Positions 55,020 through 64,000 of a DNA stretch of 64,000 nt are shown in pieces (the first letter of the stretch is position 1; every line of letters starts with the position of its first letter). Under the pieces are notes generated by a model. The model searched no databases. It was not told the origin of the DNA and saw nothing but the letters and a program-made list of their open reading frames with translations. A program made the position numbers and the translations under genes. The stretch comes from Eulemur rufifrons (lineage: Eukaryota > Chordata > Mammalia > Primates > Lemuridae): the NCBI RefSeq assembly GCF_041146395.1, contig NC_090990.1, forward strand, positions 41,736,001 through 41,800,000, given 5' to 3'.

Positions 55020-55320
55020 CAAACTAGAGCCCTTGGACGTGGGCCTCTGCCTGCCTCTCCAGCCTCAGCAGAGACCACGCCACCCCTCACTCACCTGGCG
55101 CACACCAGGCACCGGCTGCGCTGACCTTCCCCAGTTCCTTGAACACTCCAAACTCACTCCCATCTCAAGGCCTTGGCACCCACAGCTCCCCTTCTGGAAT
55201 GTGCTTCCCTCAGCTGTGCACGTGCCAGCTCCTCCTCCCTCACGTCTCAGCTCAAACGTCTTCTCAGAGAGCCTTTTGTGTCCACCCCCAAGTGAGTAGC
55301 CCCACTTCCCTGAGACAAAC
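55020..55320 (+). repeat. L2 LINE
   Basis: Sense L2: 'ctgcctgcctctccagcctc', 'ccttgaacactccaaactca', 'tctcaaggccttggcaccca', 'tctggaatgtgcttccctca', 'cgtctcagctcaaacgtctt'. Confidence 0.85.
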
Positions 55321-55324
55321 ACAC

Positions 55325-55980
55325 CGGCATTCAGAGCCAGACCATTCTTCCTGTGAGGACCCGTGAGAAAACAGCTTTTTATTAATAGTTCTCTTTAGCC
55401 TCGTAAAGTAAGATATGAGTGAATTTCCCAGTTACCTGTCACAAAAATCTGAAAGCCAATCATCTCTGATGACCTAAATGAGCACTGCGTGCCACCTCGG
55501 TGGGCGGAGCCAGTCCTGCTTCTGAATGGTGTGGGGCAGGGGTTCCCCGGATGCCCCTGAGTGGGGCGCTGGGGAGAGGGCGGCAGACGGGAGGAGCCTA
55601 GCGAAGGAGGTTTGTGAGGAATGTTCTGACTAATCCTTGCTAGAACTTTGGTCTAAGACCAAGAGCCTGGCGATGAGTTGGGTGGGAGGACTTTCAGGCT
55701 ATTGTCTGAAGAACATGTTATTAATATTCTAATGGTGGTTGTGACCCAGAATTGCCTCCCACATAACCAGGGTGGAGAGCAAGGGAAGGGAGCCTCCTCG
55801 TCTGGGTATTTATTTACCCTACATACTTGCACTCGGTCACAAAACATGCATGCTCGGTGGCGAAATCCCACCTCCTGCCCACTGCCAGAGTCTCCCTTGC
55901 CAGGCCACGTACATGTGCACAGGGGACAGTGGACTCCGAAAGTCTCTGGAAAGAGCTAACAGCTGGGGAGAAGAAGAAAC
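55325..55980. other. Non-repeat sequence
   Basis: No repeat recognised. A small CpG cluster lies at 55488-55612 (about eight CpG). Confidence 0.4.
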
Positions 55981-55984
55981 ACCA

Positions 55985-56200
55985 GATTGAGCATCTAAAA
56001 CCTGGGTTTGGATTCTAAATCCACTCCCTCCTAGCTGAGTGACTCAGGCCAACCACGTTACCACTCTGAGCCTCGGTTTCCTCACCTGTACAGCAGGGAC
56101 AGGGATGAGAATCCAACTTTAATCTACAATTCCAGATTGCTCAAAGAACAGATGAGATAATGTACCCCAAAGCCCAGGGCAGTCTATAAAGAACTACCCA
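55985..56200 (+). repeat. MIR SINE
   Basis: Sense MIR: 'cctgggtttggattctaaat', 'ctcctagctgagtgactcag', 'ctgagcctcggtttcctcac'. Confidence 0.8.
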
Positions 56201-56204
56201 AACA

Positions 56205-56595
56205 TGGGATTCAACCAACAATTCCGTTTAGTGAAAAAGAAAGAGGACCAAGGGTCACTGAAGAAACAGGGATAAACTGTCTCTTTCCCCCAAAAGCTCC
56301 TGGTGAGACGGTAGCCCTGTATTATTGTCAGTAGCAATGTCAGTATTACAAGGACTCCCACTGGGATACCTCTAAATAAGAAACCTCCTTAAAGTTTTGA
56401 GAATGATTTGATTTGCATATATCAGGTTTGCAAATATTCAGGAGCTATACCCACCCTAGATCCCTAGATGTATAACAGGAGCATGCCTTTATTGTCACAA
56501 GTTTATTCTTTACTTGTCCTTTTAATTGATAGATGGCCTTCTGCCTCGCCTCTACCTCCTCAACCTCCTGGGAGCTGCATTTGTTAATTCTGACT
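56205..56595. other. Non-repeat sequence
   Basis: No element recognised. Confidence 0.35.
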
Positions 56596-56599
56596 CCTC

Positions 56600-56795
56600 A
56601 ACCAGTGACTAGCACTTACTGACTTTCTACAAGGTGCTGAGCAAAGTACTAGCAGTTTTCATTCATTATGGCTTATTCTTGCAATGACCCTAGGAGGTGA
56701 GTATTAAGCATATCCCCATTTTACATACAAGGACACTAAGGCTTAAAGAACTTCAGTGACTTGCTCAGGGTCACACGGAGCTGAGGGGACAGAGC
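56600..56795 (-). repeat. MIR SINE
   Basis: Antisense MIR: 'agcacttactgactttctac', 'atccccattttacatacaag', 'acttgctcagggtcacacgg'. Confidence 0.8.
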
Positions 56796-56799
56796 AGGC

Positions 56800-57345
56800 T
56801 GTTTTGGCTCTAAGCCCTCTCTTTGTCCCCTGCCTGGGAAAGACAGCAGAGCTTCCCAGCACGCAGTGTCTTCTGCTCGCTCTGCTACAGACATGGCCAT
56901 GACGTGTGATCACAGCCCTCCTTGCACGTCCCCAGCTCCTCCTTGCCAGTAGCTCCAGGCCCAAGCCCAGGCCCACGCAGCCCTCCAGGCGGCCGGCTCT
57001 GGCCTCCCCTGAAGTCAACCATCCAAGGAAGTTCGCTTGCAGCAGAGCAGCAGGACTTTCCACTCTGCAGAGAACTCCGGTCTTGCCAAGTTCTCCACCA
57101 GCCAGGCTCCGGGAGGCGGGCCCCGTGCATTCCCATTGCATAAGTGTTATTCCAGCCAGTTCCTGGAATTGGAAATATGGCAAAACCATTCACCTGGGGA
57201 GCCTTTGCCCAGGAGGGATGGTTGTTTGGTTAGCTGTGCCTTCAGGGCACTTTCCAGGAGACCAGCTTGTGAAAAGTTTCGTCTAGCGAGGCCCATTTCT
57301 TAAGTCAAAGTTGCTGTATTTTCCCTATTCTTTAGTAATCCAACA
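56800..57345. other. Non-repeat sequence, GC-rich
   Basis: No repeat recognised. GC-rich with moderate CpG at 56930-57130 (caggcggccggctc, ggaggcgggccccg). Frames on both strands (56743-57303) are the by-product of high GC, and none has a known domain. Confidence 0.4.
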
Positions 57346-57349
57346 CAGA

Positions 57350-57530
57350 CTTTCCCTCCACTGACCTCTCAAATCCACCCAGCAGCCTCTGTCCTAGCAC
57401 AGGCCCTCCCCACCTCTGGCTGAAGTCGCACCATGGCCTCCTTGCTGCTCTCCGAGACTTCCTGCTCTCTGCAGCACCCAGCTCTGGGCCAGCCGCCACG
57501 CCGCAGCCAGGAAGGTCTTTCCAGAGGCCA
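57350..57530 (+). repeat. L2 fragment
   Basis: Sense L2-like: 'catggcctccttgctgctct', 'ctgctctctgcagcacccag'. Confidence 0.45.
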
Positions 57531-57639
57531 GCCCTATTCCAGGAGGCCCCAGCACAACATCCTTCAATGCCTCTTCAGCACCTGGAAAATAAATACTCCC
57601 CTACTGCTTGAATTGTTTGCAATGAGAATGTATTATTGT

Positions 57640-57810
57640 TATAATTTAAAAGAAATATTTTAAAATACTTAATTATGCCTCCCCTCCCTGGACTGCAAGT
57701 TTCTTGAAATAGGAAGAGTATATTTTTTGTCTCTGTATTGCTAGAACACAGTTCAGTGCCCTACCACTCAATATATGCTTATTGAAACTCAATGAACTAA
57801 TATTTTCCAG
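57640..57810 (+). repeat. L2 LINE 3' end
   Basis: It contains 'ctggactgcaagtttcttga', 'ctctgtattgctagaacaca' and 'caatatatgcttattgaaac'. Confidence 0.65.
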
Positions 57811-57814
57811 GTAA

Positions 57815-58150
57815 TCAGAGCTCAGGAAGAAGAATGAGATATTCAGTGTAACTAGACTGAGTTGATACAATTTTATCTAGGACAAAGATATAATTTCTAT
57901 TATAATTTTTGATACTTAAAATGGTTTTTAGACCCTCTTTGTCAATTCATATTAAACTAGAACTCCAGGTTGGGATCCTTTACTATGTCCAACTCGCTCT
58001 TGTACTGACTGCTCTTCAAATTGCCTTGGGACCCCCATTTTGATGAGCTCCCAGGGCAAAACCAGGCAATGAGTGGAAATTACCATGAGAACAAGTTCAG
58101 CTGCATGCTGTATACTCTTAGCTATTTGGAACTTCAATGATAGTCTTTGC
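57815..58150. other. Non-repeat sequence
   Basis: No element recognised. Confidence 0.35.
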
Positions 58151-58154
58151 GGCA

Positions 58155-58335
58155 GCTCCTGTTTCAGGGATTCAACTCTACATTCTGCCCTACTAGTTCT
58201 GTGACATGTAGCAAATTAGTTAATTTCTCGAAACTCTGTATTTTCATCTGTTCATGGGTTAGTTGTGGAAAATAAAAGAAATTATATCTATAAAATGTTT
58301 CATATATTGTCTGATACATTTGAGGAACACAGAAA
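58155..58335 (+). repeat. MIR SINE
   Basis: Sense MIR, diverged: 'ggattcaactctacattctg', 'ctgtgacatgtagcaaatta', 'gtattttcatctgttcatgg'. Confidence 0.65.
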
Positions 58336-58339
58336 ACCA

Positions 58340-59315
58340 CTGAAATTGTTAAAGTTGCTCATGCACAAGTCTGTCTCTCCTGCAAGGCCAGGCACTTGAA
58401 TTGGAGGAATGGTGTCTCGCTCAGCCTGCCTTCCTCACCACCTTCCTAGGTGATGGTCTTGAATTGATCAGGTGTTCAGCAAATGATTTTGGACAGGAAT
58501 GGACATAAGGCCTGGACACGCCAGCCCCACTGACCTCCAGCAAGAGCAAGGCCAAGGCTATAGGAACAGCAGTGGGCTCTGATTCAGGCTTGTGTCTGCA
58601 AGGCAAAGAAAACATGCTGCCAGGGGAAATGAGTAGAGGGTTCAGTCTTCCAAGAGGCCTTCCAGGAGAGCAATTTATTTATTTACTTACTAAAATTGCC
58701 CAAATTTTGGATTTACCCTGCAGTTCTACAGGCTCAGAAACCTGGTTTTCTCAGCCCCGAAGGGCTGACCCTTCTCTCCCACACACCAAGAGTAAGTTCC
58801 TGGAAGCCAGATTACTCATGTGTCACTGTACTGGGAGATTAAGAAGCTACCAGCACATGAAAGTGGAATCCTCACATTGGCCCAGCCAGTGCATTTTCCC
58901 TCTGTGGGCTGCAGCCCTCGGGATGTCACGTTCCACTCGGAAAGTGGCCGGGTGAGCTAGGTATTAGGATGAGAGGAGTGACATGAATAAACCATCTAAT
59001 AGCACCCAATTAAGATAGCCTCATGTGATTCCTAGCACACAGCACGGACAAAGTGCCAAAATTTCTCTGTGTGGCTCTGCTTTCCTTTCTTCGTCAAATA
59101 TATTTAAGATCTGTGGTTGGATTAAGATCAGCTGACTCTCACAATCCTGGGAGCCATCGTGTCTCCTCACTAATCCTCTTGTGCCTATCTTAAACTTTAA
59201 CTCTCAGAGGATAAGCGTGTCTCCCTATGTCCAAGTTCTCCCAAGAAGTTCCTTGTCATCCTGTGTACCGGTGACAATGGTTTTCCTGGAAAACAACCTG
59301 CTGCTCTATAATGAG
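58340..59315. other. Non-repeat sequence
   Basis: Nearly 1 kb without a recognised repeat. The 127-residue plus frame 58572-58955 has no recognisable domain. Confidence 0.4.
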
Positions 59316-59319
59316 CATA

Positions 59320-59460
59320 AAATCTAGAATCCGGAAACGAGATAAAAATAAGCTCAGACACTTTGATGAAATGAACCTCGTCTCATCATCTGTTAAATGG
59401 GAACGAAATGCTAGTAACTACTCCTCAGGGGTAGCGCCAAGGGCCAAGGGAGGCCAAGGG
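59320..59460 (+). repeat. MIR fragment
   Basis: Sense MIR: 'tcgtctcatcatctgttaaa', 'tgggaacgaaatgctagtaa', 'actcctcaggggtagc'. Confidence 0.55.
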
Positions 59461-59464
59461 TGTT

Positions 59465-60165
59465 ATCTAGACCCTACAACATGTTAGTCATTATTTTTGT
59501 TCTTCTTATATAAGGTCTGGGAATAAGAAAGACACAATTTGACTCTCATTAAGGAAGTTTGTAATTGACGCAAGCAGAAAAACCACCTTTCAAAAATGGG
59601 AGGCAGGATTGACTGAGTAGCTGCCCTCTCCCAGACCATCCACGTCTCTTTTGTATCTGAAATGCTGGCCCAGACTTCTCTAAAGGATATGTCTGAGGAA
59701 GCATCCAATTGGATGAATTTCCTGCAGAGCCGTCTGGGGAGAGGTTCAATGTTTTTGCCCCATCTTGCATAGGAACTTTAAGTTCCAGTGATACGAAAGC
59801 CAAGAACTGGGTGGAGATGCATCCAGAAAATAGCCAGGCTTTTTGGCTACCAGAAGGAGTTCACTTGGGGTTGGATTGATTCAGCTGTCATGTAGTAGCA
59901 GACACAAGGATTCTTTCATAATGAGACCTCACCAGCCCACCCCTCGTAGAGTATGAACAGCATGTACAGTATTTGGCAAATGAATCTACCTGCTGCAGGG
60001 TCACTCATCCTGGGTCGGCTCAAATGTGGCCCAAAAAACTGGGAGGTCCTTGCAAAACATCCGCTGCTGTTAATTGCAGACCGGGTATGCTGTTGAAACC
60101 AAAGCAGATGTCTTTTAGTTTTTTCATTCCATTACTAGCTTGGACTCCCATGCCTCATACTCTCA
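59465..60165. other. Non-repeat sequence
   Basis: No element recognised. The plus frame 59973-60380 (135 residues) runs into an L2 tail and is not credible. Confidence 0.4.
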
Positions 60166-60169
60166 ACAC

Positions 60170-60455
60170 CCACTTTTTGCTTCAGCAAGACAGATCTCCT
60201 GATTGTAATCCCCTCATGGCCAGACCACTTCCTACCTTTGTGTCTTTGTTCATACTGTTATCTGTCAACAATCACAGGGGAGGGAGGGGATGCAAGGTCC
60301 TTATCTGTAAAATCCCAGCCTCTGGCATGGCATCTAGACAGAGAAGCAGTTCAGTGAGTGTTGGGTGGATCAATCCATGAATGAAAGAGTCAGTAAATGA
60401 ATAAATGGTGGGTTAACAAATGAATGAATGAGTGAATAAGTAAATTAATAAGTGG
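60170..60455 (+). repeat. L2 3' end with AATG-type tail
   Basis: L2-like end ('cagcctctggcatggcatct') followed by a degenerate tetranucleotide run (tgaatgaatgagtgaataag) at 60375-60455. Confidence 0.55.
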
Positions 60456-60459
60456 AAGG

Positions 60460-60850
60460 CTGTGCTTTCCTTCCTCAAAGATAAACTAGTTTATTTCCTT
60501 GTTTTATTCTAGGGTGGTCCAGACTGCATGGTTTCCACCACACAGTAGGAGAACAGGTCAGTGAGACCCAAGGGATCAAAGTGAGTTTCAGATTTATTGG
60601 GTTTAATTCCCAACCGCCCCTTGGTAACCTAGAGGAACCCGGCCCCAGGGCTAAGGTCTAGGTGCTCTGATTAGGTGTAAGCTCTGAACCTGTTCTGTTA
60701 AGGTGATGGGTTGTTTATTAAAAGCTCGAGTTGTGTCTCCACGATAAATGACCTAGGTCAATCCCACTCCTCTTCTATGTCAGAACAGGGTCCGCAGAGG
60801 TAAAAACAAAACTGGGGTTTTCAAGTGCCTGGAAGTGTGTGCTTTTCCTA
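60460..60850. other. Non-repeat sequence
   Basis: No element recognised. The 60690-60770 part (gttgtttattaaaagctcga) reads as kept unique sequence. Confidence 0.35.
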
Positions 60851-60854
60851 TAGC

Positions 60855-61012
60855 TGCTGTATATTGTAAACATGATTAGCCTTCATTTTTACTGCTCACA
60901 AAGTTGAGTCTCCAAGAGGTGATGTGACTTGCCCAGAGTCACATCGCTAGTCCATGGGTCCAGGGTTCAAATCCAGGCCCACCCTTGCTTTCCTGCCCAC
61001 TACTAGGGATGG
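60855..61012 (-). repeat. MIR SINE
   Basis: Antisense MIR: 'gtgacttgcccagagtcaca', 'gggtccagggttcaaatcca', 'cttgctttcctgcccactac'. Confidence 0.75.
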
Positions 61013-61018
61013 CTAGGC

Positions 61019-61185
61019 CAGTGGCTGTCAAACTGGAGATACCTGGAGGGATTTTTAAAACACACACCTCCAGATGTTCTAATTTAGTGGATCTGGGATG
61101 GGGATGAGAACTTGTGTTTCTAACAAGTTCCCCCGTGAAGATGATGATGTTAGTCCACGGGTCACACTTTGAGATTCATTTGGCT
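61019..61185 (-). mobile_element. hAT MITE (MER5/MER20-like)
   Basis: It reads cagtggctgtcaaactgg, 'gatacctggagggattttta', 'gaacttgtgtttctaacaag', 'gtcacactttgagattca', the same family as the pair at 42951-43298. Confidence 0.7.
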
Positions 61186-61219
61186 AAACTCTCAGAAAGA
61201 ACTATTAATTATACTTAAT

Positions 61220-61720
61220 AGAAACCAACTGGAAATAATTTGAACAAAAAGAAGCCATTTATCATAAGGATATAGGGGCATGTCCTGAAACCCAAAAGAT
61301 GGAACATAATTGGGTCTCAAATAGGTTCTGGAACCAAAAAAAGGTCTCTAAATCCAATCTTTCTCCTCCGTTTCTCCTTACATTTGTTTCATTCTTCCTC
61401 CTCTATGTATGCTTGCTTCCAAATCTTCCCTCTGTCCAGGGGCAGACAACATCTTCTAAGGTTATGCCATTCGGAGCCAACAGCCCAAAGAAAGACCAAG
61501 TCTCTCTTACTGGACCACTTCAAATTCCCAGAGACTGGCCAAGTTGGGTGTACACTCCTGGTCTAATCACCTGTGACCAGGACAGTGGTGTGGATGGCAT
61601 TGTACAAAGTGGCTCCCAGAGCCTCATCGCTGTAACCATATAGGTTGACAAAGAAAGATAGCTGGTAGAGAAAGAATTGGATGGTAAACCCAACAGTTGA
61701 GCACTGTGGCTAGGATGCAT
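61220..61720 (-). mobile_element. Old interspersed repeat, unassigned
   Basis: The sequence order (ggaaataatttgaacaaaaa, a 'ctctgtccaggggcaga' block, 'gtctaatcacctgtgaccag', 'gatggtaaacccaac') recalls a mammalian LTR-like repeat, but I cannot name it and the match is weak. Confidence 0.35.
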
Positions 61721-61724
61721 AGAA

Positions 61725-62705
61725 TGTGCACACAGATAAGTAAGAAATGAGAAAGTTCCACTGAGCCCGCATACTGACCAGAACACAAGTGAGCAACGGC
61801 TGGGAAACCTTTCAGAACACAGTGCTAATGGCTTTCAGACATAACATTTTTCCCCTGGACTAGAGGAGACACAGTAAACAGTAAATCCATCTGATTTGCA
61901 AATTCTCTTAAACAAGTCTACACAGACAATTCTTAGGGCTAAATAGAGCCAGTTCTGTTTTCTTAGAAGGAGAACAATGGAATGTGGAATTTCAGCCCAG
62001 TGCAGCTAGACAAGCTGGGTCAGGGAAAAGGCACCGATTACATTCATTAATGTTTTGCAAACCCACCCAATCCCCACCCCCTCCACCCTGCAAGGGAAAA
62101 ACCTAAAGTCGCTAAAGAAGGGTTGAGACTGAACTTGAGGCGGATTGGGTCGGATGTCCAGTAAGGACTCCGCGCACAGGCACCAGCAAAGACTCAGTAC
62201 TAGGTTTCCAAGAAGGAGGCATTCCCACTAGGTGCTGTTCTGTGTGCTGCTGAGCTGGGATCCCTTTCCTCCGGGCTGCCATAGACTAATACGTGGGCGC
62301 AGGTTCCTTGCTGAGAACTCCTGTAATGGGAGTCTGGAGAAGGGAAAAGTACTGGTGGGAGGCAGGGTGCAAAGAGCCTTGAACTTAAGATCAGACCTCG
62401 GTGAATTCAACTTCTGGCCCTGACAAACCAAGAGACTACCGTGAGTAAGTGGGGTACACTCTCTGCCCTTCCATCCCCTCCACTGACATTGGGAGTGTGA
62501 TCATCAGTGTCCCACTGATTCACCAGGTGGCTGTGAAAAGCAAATGTGATCAGCTGAGAGTGTCATACGTGAGGTCTAGCTACCGGTCAGGACAAGGCCA
62601 CCACTGGTGTGTGTGGTATTTTCATTTGCATTAATGAAAGGCACCTTTCCTACATGTCAAGGCACACGGCTTAACAAGCTGAATGTGGGCCGCATTGTAC
62701 CACCT
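61725..62705. other. Non-repeat sequence
   Basis: No clear element. A C-rich stretch (62066-62092) and CpGs at 62140-62180 (tcgctaaag, cggattgggtcgg, ccgcgcac) stand out. Confidence 0.35.
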
Positions 62706-62714
62706 CAGCGGGGC

Positions 62715-62900
62715 ACCCCTGAACTGTGTTAAAAGATAAACTGAGGCACATGTATTTGAGCAAACAGCGATTCAAGAATCCGGCAGCTCCAGACCACAGG
62801 TGGTTTGGGGGCTCTGCCGGAGGCAGGAGGGGAAAGACTTTATAGGATGAATGTGGAAGCAGAGTAAAGAAATGTTTTCATTGGTAAAAGTGTAAACAAC
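62715..62900. repeat. Possible old retroelement fragment
   Basis: The run 'agataaactgaggcacatgt', 'ccagaccacaggtggtttgg', 'ggggctctgccggaggcagg', 'aaagactttataggatgaat' looks like a dispersed repeat I have seen in mammals but cannot name. Confidence 0.3.
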
Positions 62901-62904
62901 TGCC

Positions 62905-64000
62905 TTACTTGGACTCCACTAGTAGGAAGTTGAAGACACTATAACTAGTGCCCAGTTGGCTGAGCTTGAGTTTTGTTTTATTTTTTAAATTCTGAGTTAG
63001 GTTTCCGTTTGCTTACATAGGAGTCCAGGGCACCAGAGCCACCTAAGTCTACTGGCCTCCCATTTAATTATTTTAACCACAGGAAACACCTCCACAATCT
63101 TCACGGTGGCCCCGGGATCATGGTGCCCACTTTGAGAATAGGATGACTCTGCCCAAGTATAGAGGCTCCCGGGTGGTCTCAGCCAGCCTCGGTGACAGCA
63201 AGAGGCAAGGAAATCAGTCACGGCAGCCATGACAGCACAATCCCAGCGCAGGTTAAACACATTCAGCCAGAACGAGCTCTCCCCATCTAGAAACCCACCC
63301 TCGCTCGCATCAACAGAGAAAGGCAGAGGAGAGTCATGAATATGCTTACACTGAAACACTTAGCTGGAAACTTCTGCCATCAAGAAAAAAGAGTCTTTTA
63401 GAAGTTTCAAGCTGGCTGGTTTGAATTTGCGTGTTTTCACAAAACCCCCTCCAGCATCTCCTTCCTGGGTCTTACTATATGAGACCTGTGCTTATAGTTC
63501 CTTCCACCACCAGGTCCATATCAGATGGTTAGGGGTTTGGTGTCCAAAATTATGTTAGAGCTATGTATTCCCAGCCACTAGGGTCCACTAACACCAGCGG
63601 GTGTTAAACCTACCCTACTGGTCCTATTTTTTTTTTTTTTTGCTGGACACTTATTTTTCTTTCATTAATTTCTTTTGCTTCTGTCTTTATCTAAAACACT
63701 AGTAGACCTTATATCCTATTCATATTTATACTTTACTCCAGTGCTCTGCACGGTTCCATGCAGCCATGATGCCTGAACTGAGAACATGGAGCCACAGAAA
63801 GTGGCACCCAGCACAGTCTTGTTCTTTGTGCACTGGGTCCTGAGCTATTTGTCCTTATCTCTTCCTCCAGCCTCACTCCACCTTGCTCTGGACCTGGATC
63901 CTGACTTCAGAGCCCACTTTTCCTTTACAGCCTCACCTCGGCTAATGAACTTCATCCTCCACACCCTCCCCCCAGCTACAGAAACTGATGTCACCTCCCG
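62905..64000. other. Non-repeat sequence with T16 tract
   Basis: No element recognised. A T-run lies at 63628-63643. The 120-residue minus frame 62997-63359 has no recognisable domain. Confidence 0.4.

Noticed and set aside
56743..57189. 148-residue minus frame with several overlapping frames
   Set aside because: It starts inside an antisense MIR, and the GC-rich composition explains the open frames.
59973..60380. 135-residue plus frame
   Set aside because: Its end runs into L2 sequence and its content matches nothing known.
62997..63359. 120-residue minus frame
   Set aside because: No domain, poly(A) signal or splice context. I considered a terminal exon but found no support.

Overview
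This is a window of ordinary mammalian, most likely primate, genomic DNA, and I find no intact or recognisable protein-coding gene, structural RNA gene, CRISPR array or prokaryote-like operon in it. The long open frames are low-complexity, repeat-derived or unsupported. Several dimeric Alu elements identify a primate. Three or four of them carry an A/T-rich insertion of about 30 bp in the linker before the second monomer, and the young L1 3' end at 17.2-17.6 kb is of a type I associate with lemurs and lorises. Together these point to a strepsirrhine, probably a lemur. I cannot assign a chromosome or neighbouring gene, so the window is intergenic or lies in a large intron.

Layout. From 0 to 29 kb, old MIR and L2 fragments alternate with younger insertions: six dimeric Alus or Alu derivatives plus a deleted Alu and a free left-monomer (FLAM-like) copy, old L1 pieces, and an MLT1-type LTR. 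The centre of this half is a mosaic L1 at 14.7-18.6 kb. It keeps the end of ORF1, the ORF2 endonuclease region and the ORF2 C-terminus, but has lost the reverse transcriptase, and it was later hit by an antisense L1 and by an Alu. At 18.7-20.7 kb lies a second, antisense L1M/HAL1-like block with a perfect 25-bp tandem duplication. At 9.0-9.45 kb a non-repeat CpG-rich patch with a CTCF-like core, AP-1, CCAAT and E-box matches is the best regulatory candidate.

From 29 to 37 kb there is a 600-bp solo LTR inside an L2, AT-rich and CA-rich simple repeats, hAT-type DNA transposon fossils, two L1M fragments, a second copy of the LTR-like repeat seen at 0.5 kb, and a candidate antisense LTR whose middle is a small higher-order tandem repeat.

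From 37 to 64 kb the sequence is more GC-rich and contains MIR, L2, hAT and a few L1 pieces but no Alu that I can find. Non-repeat blocks here, especially 42.3-42.45 kb and 38.35-38.64 kb, are candidate conserved non-coding elements. Other landmarks are a polypurine tract of about 290 bp at 51.74-52.03 kb, an inverted pair of hAT MITEs at 43 kb, a twin-priming L1 junction at 53.7 kb and an L2 of about 1 kb at 46.8-47.8 kb.

Nothing here amounts to a new gene system. Repeat family names come from recalled consensus sequences and were not checked with a repeat library. Boundaries without a target-site duplication are accurate to perhaps 10-30 bp.
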